Shown here one piece after another: positions 1-4,589 of a DNA stretch of 12,982 bases. A program made the translations under genes and the position numbers. The stretch comes from Candidatus Bathyarchaeota archaeon. GTDB lineage: Archaea; Thermoproteota; Bathyarchaeia; Bathyarchaeales; WAQA01. Position 1 is the stretch's first letter, and each line of letters opens with the position of its first letter. The stretch lies in contig WAQA01000202.1 of assembly GCA_015520475.1 (NCBI GenBank), positions 1 to 12,982 on the forward strand, in the 5' to 3' direction. A model generated the notes under the pieces. That model worked only from the letters and a program-made list of their open reading frames with translations, did no database searches and was not told the origin of the DNA.

Positions 1-1
1 G

Positions 2-352
2 AGTAGGATCCGTTCAAGTCTACTCTCAACAGCTAAAAGGTTCGGAAGGGAATATCTCACTTACTGGACGGAAAGGATAGATAAGGCTGAGAGATCCGAG
101 ATAAGAATCATAAAATCTAGCTTCCCAAGATTTACTACACGTCTACTCAGAGATCTAAAGAGAGGATGGATGAGGCTGACATTGCCAAGGCCAATAGCAG
201 AGGAGAGAACCCAGGAGATCGCTGAACGTCTAGGCGTAATAGTCGAGTTTGAAGATGACATTCACATAATCGTTGCTGGAAGAGAAGACGCCATTAAGAA
301 AGCAGCAAGAGAACTCTATGCCTTATCCATCGAGTCAACTGCCCACGGCTGA
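2..352 (+). CDS. C-terminal part of an unrecognised archaeal protein (5' end off window)
   Basis: The frame is open from base 2 to the TGA at 350-352, giving 116 residues with no start inside the window. The first ATG in frame is at 170, but the reading frame continues upstream of it with good coding character (basic, AGA/AGG-rich), so 170 is not the real start. The visible part has a basic helical stretch and then, over the last 55 or so residues, a helix-strand-strand-helix pattern: a helix ending in AERLGV, strands IVEFED and IHIIVAG, and a final helix beginning GREDAIKKAAREL. This resembles a KH-like or ferredoxin-like small alpha/beta domain and could bind nucleic acid, but I do not recognise the family and assign no function. 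It ends 238 nt before the stop of the convergent RAM-domain gene. Confidence 0.6.
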   Translation, partial: SRIRSSLLSTAKRFGREYLTYWTERIDKAERSEIRIIKSSFPRFTTRLLRDLKRGWMRLTLPRPIAEERTQEIAERLGVIVEFEDDIHIIVAGREDAIKKAARELYALSIESTAHG

Positions 353-530
353 AGTCGGCGGGTTTGAGTCATGATGGATAATCTGGAAGTCACCATTCAT
401 CCCTACAATAGGCGGGTTGACGACCGCTCGTCCAAGCCTCTTTAAACATATATCAGATTTTACATGAGGAAAATAACCATATAAGTTGAACATACTGAAT
501 TAATCGTTCTTAACTAGTAGAAACAGAAGC

Positions 531-555
531 CTTAAATAAAAATAGAGGGGAGGGG
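531..555 (-). terminator. probable T-rich archaeal terminator of the RAM-domain gene
   Basis: On the minus strand, 35 to 60 nt after the stop of the RAM gene, a C-rich stretch (CCCCTCCCCTC) runs into TATTTTTATTT. Archaeal RNA polymerase commonly terminates at such oligo-T tracts without a required hairpin. On the plus strand the same bases look like a TATA box (CTTAAATAAA), so a plus-strand antisense promoter is the alternative. Confidence 0.4.
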
Positions 556-590
556 CATCTTCTAGCGGCTCATCTTGATCCATCCACATG

Positions 591-833
591 TTAAGTGTGA
601 TCTATAATCTCAGAGCATATCATAGTCACTGTTTCCCTAACACCGGATATTTTACGGACCTTATCGAAGACAAATGAGTCTAGACTCTCTACATCATCAA
701 ATTCTACTTCGATAAGTAAGTCATACATTCCATATGTTGCATAAGCTCTTTTAACCCCTGTTAACTTCTTAATTTGACTGAATATTTCCTTATCTCTTCC
801 GGCCTCGATCTTCGCTAAAATATAGGCTAGCAA
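591..833 (-). CDS. stand-alone Lrp/AsnC ligand-binding (RAM) domain protein
   Basis: This 80-residue protein is essentially one RAM (regulation of amino acid metabolism) domain, the C-terminal effector domain of Lrp/AsnC regulators, with no helix-turn-helix. The babbab pattern is clear: strand AYILAKIE, a helix around residues 13-23, GVKRAYATYGMYDLLIEVEFDD, a helix around SLDSFVFDKVRKI, and GVRETVTMICSEII. The G-x-YDLLIEV core is the family hallmark. Such proteins form dimers or octamer-like rings that bind small ligands, often amino acids, and may modulate full-length Lrp partners; the ligand here cannot be read from sequence. The start is TTG (831-833); the next internal Met lies within the domain. 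A GGGG purine run lies about 9 nt upstream of the TTG, and a BRE/TATA-like box lies further upstream. A decayed tnpB element sits immediately upstream of that promoter. Confidence 0.88.
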   Translation of the reverse strand: MLAYILAKIEAGRDKEIFSQIKKLTGVKRAYATYGMYDLLIEVEFDDVESLDSFVFDKVRKISGVRETVTMICSEIIDHT

Positions 834-866
834 AGTAATTCCCCGATCCTTACTTTTCCTATTTGA

Positions 867-884
867 ACATTTAAATTTTCCTTT
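867..884 (-). promoter_or_regulatory. BRE/TATA-like promoter of the RAM-domain gene
   Basis: The minus strand reads AAAGGAAAATTTAAATGT: a purine-rich BRE-like run followed by a TTTAAAT box. A start about 25 nt downstream leaves a short leader before the TTG at 833. The left inverted repeat of the tnpB element begins only 5 bp further upstream (889), so the insertion may have replaced any upstream operator. Confidence 0.5.
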
Positions 885-888
885 ATTC

Positions 889-913
889 GGTTCTGGTAAC
901 TCTTCGGGAATTA
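889..913 (+). repeat. left inverted-repeat arm of the tnpB element
   Basis: The first 20 bases are GGTTCTGGTAACTCTTCGGG, and the reverse complement of 2154-2173 differs at one position. Over 25 bases there are two differences. The arm keeps only a weakened version of the hairpin seen in the right arm (TAACTC against GAATTA, one mismatch). Confidence 0.75.
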
Positions 914-939
914 AGATTTAAACAGTTTTCTGGGTTAAC

Positions 940-2066
940 TTAAGGTATCAGGCAGTCAAAGCGGTAGAGACACTCCTATAGACCTATGGAGGACGTCCTT
1001 AATCTGCTCGAAGCCTTCAAGAGCATGGTCAACTATTGTATTCACGTTGGTCTAAAGAAGAATATAACATCAAGATTCAGATTATCTAAGTTTATCATGA
1101 GCTAACTAAGTGTGGCTATCATTCATGGTATGTTCTTGGAGCTTAGAGGTTGCAACTGTTATTCTTAAGAATTATCGGAGAGCAAAGCGAAAGAAGAATG
1201 TTAAGCGTCCTTATGCCAAGAGACTTATGGCTAAACTTGGAAATCAAGCCTACAAAGTTATTGGCGATCAACTTAGGATACCGATAAAACCCAGAGAATA
1301 CTTCTATGTCAAACTACATAAGAGAGTTATGCATTTCCTATCGGATACCACGCTCAAACTGGGCTCCGTAACTCTGACTGCCTGCAGAGTTGTAGTGGTT
1401 TTCTCGAAAATCGCTAAGGTTACAGAGTTTAGGGGCTATGTGGCAATCGATGTGAACGAAGACAATATAACGGCTATGAACAGCAATGGAAAAGTTAGGT
1501 TCTTCGATCTCTCGAAGCTAAAGAAGGTTGGCTGCGGATACTTCGAGAGGGGGAAAGTTCTTCAACGAAAGTACAATAAGGACAGAAGAGTACTGAAGAA
1601 GGTTCTCTCAAAGATATCCGAGAACTACCGTAACAGGGTCTCGACTATGCTCCATCAAGTCTCCACAGCCATAGTCAAAGGGTGCAGAAAGGAAGGTTAC
1701 GGACTTATCCATGAAGATTTGAGGGGACTTAGAAGGACAATAAACGAGAGGGCTAAGCAATTCAACAAGGTCAACGTGAAAGTTCAAAGGGTTTCTAATC
1801 ACTCTAAGAAGCTAAAGAGAAGACTGAACAACTGGTGGTTCAGAGAGTTTCTGAATCAAATATCCTATAAATGCATGTGGGAAAGTGTTAAAACAATTGA
1901 AAGCAAACATGCCAGAGGCTCATCATCCATCTGTCCGATATGTGGGTCTAAACTAGCGGAATACCCGAATGGGCAAGTGGGATGTGAAAGATGCAAATTA
2001 AAAGAGAATAGACATATCGTTGCCTGTGTGAATCTACTCAGATGGGAGCTTGCGGTTCAAGCTTGA
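940..2066 (+). pseudogene. tnpB: tnpB (OrfB-like RNA-guided nuclease), frameshifted
   Basis: The intact ancestor can be read across three frames. Frame 2 from ATG 986 gives MEDVLNLLEAFKSMVNYCIH to SKF at 1093. Frame 1 gives YHELTKCGYHSWYVLGA to 1143. Frame 0 continues LEVATVILKNY to the stop at 2066. Each junction needs one lost base, both in short T runs. A third shift near 967 may separate the true N-terminus (RYQAVKAV, from about 943), so the left boundary is approximate. The 318-codon ORF from GTG 1110 is therefore an artefactual start. In that ORF's numbering, RuvC-I Asp is D114 (AIDVNEDN), RuvC-II Glu is E202 (IHEDLRGL) and the zinc ribbon is C275/C278 with C292/C295. At RuvC-III the usual R-D-x-x-A reads N300-R301-H302-I-V-A, so the catalytic Asp appears to be His. 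TnpB proteins are RNA-guided DNA nucleases that help retain transposons; this copy should be inactive. Confidence 0.88.
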
Positions 2067-2146
2067 TCGCTCCTCAAATGTAGCTGTGAAGCGCCCCTAA
2101 CGAGCCATTCGGCGATGAGGAAAAGGCGTGGAGCAGAAGAGAAGAA

Positions 2147-2167
2147 GGTAACTCCCAAAGAGTTACC
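2147..2167. repeat. perfect 8-bp stem-loop at the right end of the tnpB element
   Basis: GGTAACTC, five bases CCAAA, then GAGTTACC form a perfect stem. It sits inside the right inverted-repeat arm. On the plus strand it is where the 3' end of an omega-RNA scaffold would lie. On the minus strand it starts 7 nt after the AN1-protein stop codon and is followed by pyrimidine-rich TTCTTCTCTTCT, so it could also act as a terminator-like hairpin for the convergent operon. Confidence 0.7.
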
Positions 2168-2173
2168 AGAACC
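2149..2173 (-). repeat. right inverted-repeat arm of the tnpB element
   Basis: On the minus strand this arm reads inward from 2173 as GGTTCTGGTAACTCTTTGGG and is the partner of 889-913. It ends 1 bp before the stop codon (2177-2175) of the AN1 zinc finger gene, which suggests the element landed at or near the 3' end of that gene. Confidence 0.75.
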
Positions 2174-2174
2174 A

Positions 2175-2705
2175 TTAGCCGCATGGAGCTTCCTTCAGAA
2201 TAATCTTCTTTGAGTATTTCTTTTCCTCTTTGAACTTCTCCTTTCGCTCCTGCTTCACCTTTAATCCTATAAGGCCACCGGGACAGTTATGTCTCTCCGG
2301 AAACCTATGTTTGCCGCAGAATAGACCACCGCACCTCTTACATCTAAATAGGAGCTCCGACGCTGGTTCAAGACAGTAATGGCAGAAGGAATAGGCTGGT
2401 CCAGCTATTACTATATCATCAGATGAGAATTTCCTCTCAGAGGTGACAGTACACAATCTTGCAACCAAACTCTTAATGGTCTTTTTACAGACATCCTCCG
2501 GAACTGAGAGATCCGGTGTAATAAATTGAATCTGGTTCTCACCCTTCTTCACGAAAACTTCTACTCGATATCCGTCCTCCTCTATGTATCCACGCAATCC
2601 ACGACCCTCAGCTACTTCATCAAAATTTAACTCATCCTTCAAGGCTTGGATTAGGGCGGTGATCGACGCAGCGCCTAAGAGGAGAGAGAATATTAAACCC
2701 GACAT
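2175..2705 (-). CDS. AN1-type zinc finger protein with hydrophobic N-terminus
   Basis: The protein has 176 residues. Residues 2-22 (SGLIFSLLLGAASITALIQA) are hydrophobic and could be a single membrane anchor. Residues 38-100 form an unrecognised alpha/beta region. Residues 108-141 are a textbook AN1 finger: C108-x2-C111-x10-C122-x2-C125-x4-C130-x2-H133-x5-H139-x-C141, containing FCGKHRFPERHNC. The tail from 150 is highly charged (Lys/Glu). In eukaryotes AN1 fingers (ZFAND/Cuz1 proteins) recruit p97 and the proteasome to stressed or misfolded proteins; archaeal AN1 proteins are poorly studied. The ATG at 2705 lies 6 nt after the stop of the Hsp20-fusion gene, so the two are co-transcribed and probably translationally coupled. 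The C-terminus abuts the tnpB element's right repeat, so the last residues may have been altered by the insertion. Confidence 0.85.
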   Translation of the reverse strand: MSGLIFSLLLGAASITALIQALKDELNFDEVAEGRGLRGYIEEDGYRVEVFVKKGENQIQFITPDLSVPEDVCKKTIKSLVARLCTVTSERKFSSDDIVIAGPAYSFCHYCLEPASELLFRCKRCGGLFCGKHRFPERHNCPGGLIGLKVKQERKEKFKEEKKYSKKIILKEAPCG

Positions 2706-2711
2706 CTTACA

Positions 2712-3413
2712 CTACTCTTCTCCTCTTCTTTTTAAGGTGGCCTTGATGATCAAGAATCCGTTCTCATAGTTATATTTTACTCCTTCCACCTTGAATCCTT
2801 CAGGGATCTTATATCTCCTCTTGAAAACAGATCCATCTTTGAAAGCTTCAACCACAAGATTTTTATTGATCACCTTAACGCTTATATCTTCTTCTCTAAA
2901 ACCGGACATCTTCAAAGTTATCAGGTAATCTTCAACTTTCCCTTTAAGGCTTCCCCTCTCAGTCTCTGACCGCTCTTCCCCTCTAGCCTCAACCACCTTC
3001 TCAATTATATTATCTATTCTCTTAGATCCAAGTATCCAAGGGAGGAACAGAACGGCTAAACTGATAGCGAAGAAGAGTATGATTATAGTGATAGCTGCAG
3101 CCCCACTTATAGGCATATATATGAATGGAAAGATTATCACTATTCCTCCAGAGGGCTGAATGGAGAGGATGGAAGCAACCATTAGCAGAGCAATCCCGAT
3201 AAAGATTAGAGATATGCCAAGTGGAAAGAACTTGCCTAAAGAGTACATTGATCCTCTAAGATTGAAAGGAGAGAGGGTCTCCACTCCTCCCTCATTCACG
3301 CATATACTGCATACTTTAAGTTCTTGGTTATAACAGTCAAAACAGACTTTTCTTCCACATTCTCGGCAGATGAAATGCGCATCTGCCATCCCACATATTT
3401 CACATCTCTTCAT
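2712..3413 (-). CDS. Cys-rich zinc finger / DUF131-like membrane hairpin / Hsp20-fold fusion protein
   Basis: This 233-residue protein has three parts. Residues 4-38 carry four CxxC pairs (C4/C7, C16/C19, C24/C27, C35/C38), a B-box- or RING-like two-zinc finger. Residues 63-128 are two membrane segments (about 64-84 and 105-127) joined by G89-GIVIIFPFIYMPISG, which parallels the GGVILIGPIPIIFG loop of the DUF131 protein encoded just upstream. Residues 160-228 are an Hsp20/alpha-crystallin or CS-type beta sandwich: DYLITLKMSGFREEDISVKV, NLVVEA, FKRRYKIPEGF and NGFLIIKATLKR match the strand order and the A-x-x-NGvLxI signature. A charged linker (135-158) separates membrane and chaperone parts. 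Inference: a membrane-tethered small heat-shock-like holdase facing the cytoplasm, with the finger as a docking module. It is the middle gene of the operon. I do not know a characterised protein with this architecture. Confidence 0.82.
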   Translation of the reverse strand: MKRCEICGMADAHFICRECGRKVCFDCYNQELKVCSICVNEGGVETLSPFNLRGSMYSLGKFFPLGISLIFIGIALLMVASILSIQPSGGIVIIFPFIYMPISGAAAITIIILFFAISLAVLFLPWILGSKRIDNIIEKVVEARGEERSETERGSLKGKVEDYLITLKMSGFREEDISVKVINKNLVVEAFKDGSVFKRRYKIPEGFKVEGVKYNYENGFLIIKATLKRRGEE

Positions 3414-3439
3414 TCTCTCAATTATCCCCTATTTCACCA

Positions 3440-3691
3440 TTAGAGGTAGGGAAGAACCATCGTTAATATACTCAATGATACAAGTATAAGCGTAAGTATA
3501 AGCATAACCTTTAGAATCCTATTATTCGTCCCAAATATTATTGGGATAGGCCCTATCAGTATGACCCCGCCTACCTCCCCGCCAATCTTCCTTCTTTGAC
3601 GGAGAACACTAAGGAATAGGAGGATCATCCCAATAAATATCAACGTTAAACCTGTTACATATAGGATACCTGTTAACTCGGCTCCAGACAT
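3440..3691 (-). CDS. DUF131 (TIGR00304) family two-helix membrane protein
   Basis: From the ATG at 3691 the protein has 83 residues, the usual size for this archaea-restricted family. Two membrane helices (about 8-30 and 60-80) flank a basic turn (RQRRK, 31-35) and the family signature GGVILIGPIPIIFG (41-54). No function is established. A longer frame exists from TTG 3745, but a strong BRE/TATA box lies between that TTG and the ATG, and GGTGAAG (3697-3703) sits 5 nt before the ATG, so I chose 3691. It is the first gene of a three-gene operon; 26 nt separate its stop from the Hsp20-fusion start. That fusion carries a similar hairpin, so the two may form a complex or may be ancient duplicates. 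Confidence 0.85.
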   Translation of the reverse strand: MSGAELTGILYVTGLTLIFIGMILLFLSVLRQRRKIGGEVGGVILIGPIPIIFGTNNRILKVMLILTLILVSLSILTMVLPYL

Positions 3692-3696
3692 AAACA

Positions 3697-3703
3697 CTTC
3701 ACC
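3697..3703 (-). promoter_or_regulatory. Shine-Dalgarno site fixing the DUF131 start
   Basis: The minus strand has GGTGAAG, then 5 nt, then ATG at 3691. It decides against the upstream TTG at 3745, which has no comparable site. Confidence 0.65.
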
Positions 3704-3725
3704 AATTAGAGATAAGTGAATCCAG

Positions 3726-3743
3726 ATTATATTTAGGTTTTCC
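3726..3743 (-). promoter_or_regulatory. BRE/TATA promoter of the DUF131-Hsp20-AN1 operon
   Basis: The minus strand reads GGAAAACCTAAATATAAT: a purine-rich BRE-like run followed by CTAAATATAAT. A start about 25 nt downstream (near 3705) leaves a leader of about 14 nt holding the GGTGAAG site. It is the best-formed promoter in the window. Confidence 0.65.
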
Positions 3744-3935
3744 AAGCTTCAATCTAATTCGAATATCCTTTTTAGTGATGACGCCACACATCTTCAATTA
3801 TGACTGAGAGAGCCGCGGGAATCCTAGCGGATGGAACAGAGATACTTTCATCCATCACCCCATATAGATTTCACTGTAAAAGACGCTTTTAGGCTGTGAG
3901 CAGGCCGGAGACTTCTTAAACGGATACTGGAATCC

Positions 3936-4409
3936 TCACCTGCCCGAAAGAACGCTACCATACATCTCCCTAAAGGTCTTCATCAACAATCCTATAATTC
4001 TATGGTGACGCTTCTCATCTGAGTAAAGTTTCTGCCACAGCATCTTTATTACCTCATCCTCCTCATCATTCATCATAGTCTCATACGCCTTAGTGGCGTC
4101 AGCCTCCAATCTGAGGTGCCACTCCATATAGTTGTAGGCTTCCTCTATAACGGATCTAAACTTCGACCTTTGAGGCTTTAAGTCTACATCCTCTACCTTC
4201 AGGTCTTTTAGCACCTCCCTCTCCTCCGGACTCTTCAGTTCCAGGATCGCCTTTAGAATCTTTTGGTGTCGCTCCTCGTCCATGCTCAACTGTTCATATA
4301 ATAATTTAACTCTTGGATTACTCGATTTCTCAGCCATCCGCTTATACTCCCTAGCCGAGAAATATTCATTTCCATAATACTTCTTTATTTTCTCAGCAAA
4401 ACCTTCCAA
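3936..4409 (-). CDS. ferritin-like di-iron (rubrerythrin-type) protein without rubredoxin domain
   Basis: This 157-residue, nearly all-helical protein has two matching halves. The first has E15 and then E45-x-x-H48 (DEERH). The second has E102 and then E132-x-x-H135 (DEKRH). The Glu to ExxH spacing is 30 residues in both halves, as expected for the four-helix di-iron bundle of rubrerythrins, erythrins and related ferritin-like proteins. There is no C-terminal CxxC pair, so no rubredoxin domain. The likely role is peroxide or oxygen detoxification, or iron handling, in an anaerobe; electron donor unknown. The start is TTG 4409, with no in-frame ATG close upstream. It is divergent from the methyltransferase gene (180 nt apart). 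An iron-sensor or membrane-associated ferritin-like role is possible; the family assignment is firm, the reaction is not. Confidence 0.85.
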   Translation of the reverse strand: MEGFAEKIKKYYGNEYFSAREYKRMAEKSSNPRVKLLYEQLSMDEERHQKILKAILELKSPEEREVLKDLKVEDVDLKPQRSKFRSVIEEAYNYMEWHLRLEADATKAYETMMNDEEDEVIKMLWQKLYSDEKRHHRIIGLLMKTFREMYGSVLSGR

Positions 4410-4534
4410 TATATGCTCAACCCTCTCTCAACAATAACAATAATTATTACGTGGATTTAACGATTTTAATCTAATCCTTAACATCAGATTACTATTATTT
4501 TTGGATGATCCATAAAGTAATAAGTGAAATAGAT

Positions 4535-4552
4535 TAACCATCTAATTGGTTA
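4535..4552. promoter_or_regulatory. operator-like inverted repeat between divergent genes
   Basis: TAACCA, six bases TCTAAT, then TGGTTA form an 18-bp dyad. It lies 8 bp upstream of the TATA-like box of the methyltransferase gene and within the region divergent from the rubrerythrin-like gene, a natural place for a regulator or activator. The arms are short, so chance cannot be excluded. Confidence 0.35.
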
Positions 4553-4560
4553 GACGCTTG

Positions 4561-4569
4561 ATATTTAAT
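4561..4569 (+). promoter_or_regulatory. TATA-like box for the methyltransferase gene, probably leaderless
   Basis: ATATTTAAT is centred about 25 nt before the ATG at 4590. This spacing would put the transcription start at or next to the A of the ATG, so the mRNA is likely leaderless. No good Shine-Dalgarno site is present. Confidence 0.45.
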
Positions 4570-4589
4570 CGATATGATGGCTGAGAATC

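Larger units (their letters stand above)
889..2173 (+). mobile_element. decayed TnpB-only (IS200/IS605 OrfB-like) element with terminal inverted repeats
   Basis: A 1285-bp unit contains a single broken tnpB gene and is bounded by inverted repeats at 889-913 and 2149-2173. Both arms, read inward from the outer edge, begin GGTTCTGGTAACTCTT and match at 23 of 25 positions by my hand alignment. There is no tnpA (Y1 or serine recombinase) gene. No clear target-site duplication is visible: the right edge is followed by ATTA and the left edge preceded by ATTC, offset by one base. Canonical IS200/IS605 elements lack terminal inverted repeats, so the boundaries are my inference from the repeat and not a family rule. 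Confidence 0.6.

Noticed and set aside
371..445. 24-codon frame with two Met codons after the left-edge gene (MMDNLEVTIHPYNRR...)
   Set aside because: It is too short, has no ribosome site or promoter at the right place, and simply shares the frame of the upstream gene. I could not tell it from chance.
1110..1112. GTG as the true start of tnpB
   Set aside because: Coding similarity continues upstream in two other frames, so the GTG is only the first start after the frameshifts.
3773..3810. C/D-box sRNA candidate: GTGATGA followed by CTGA
   Set aside because: The C box is perfect but the D' box lies 22 nt away, too far for the usual guide length, and no C' or second D box follows.
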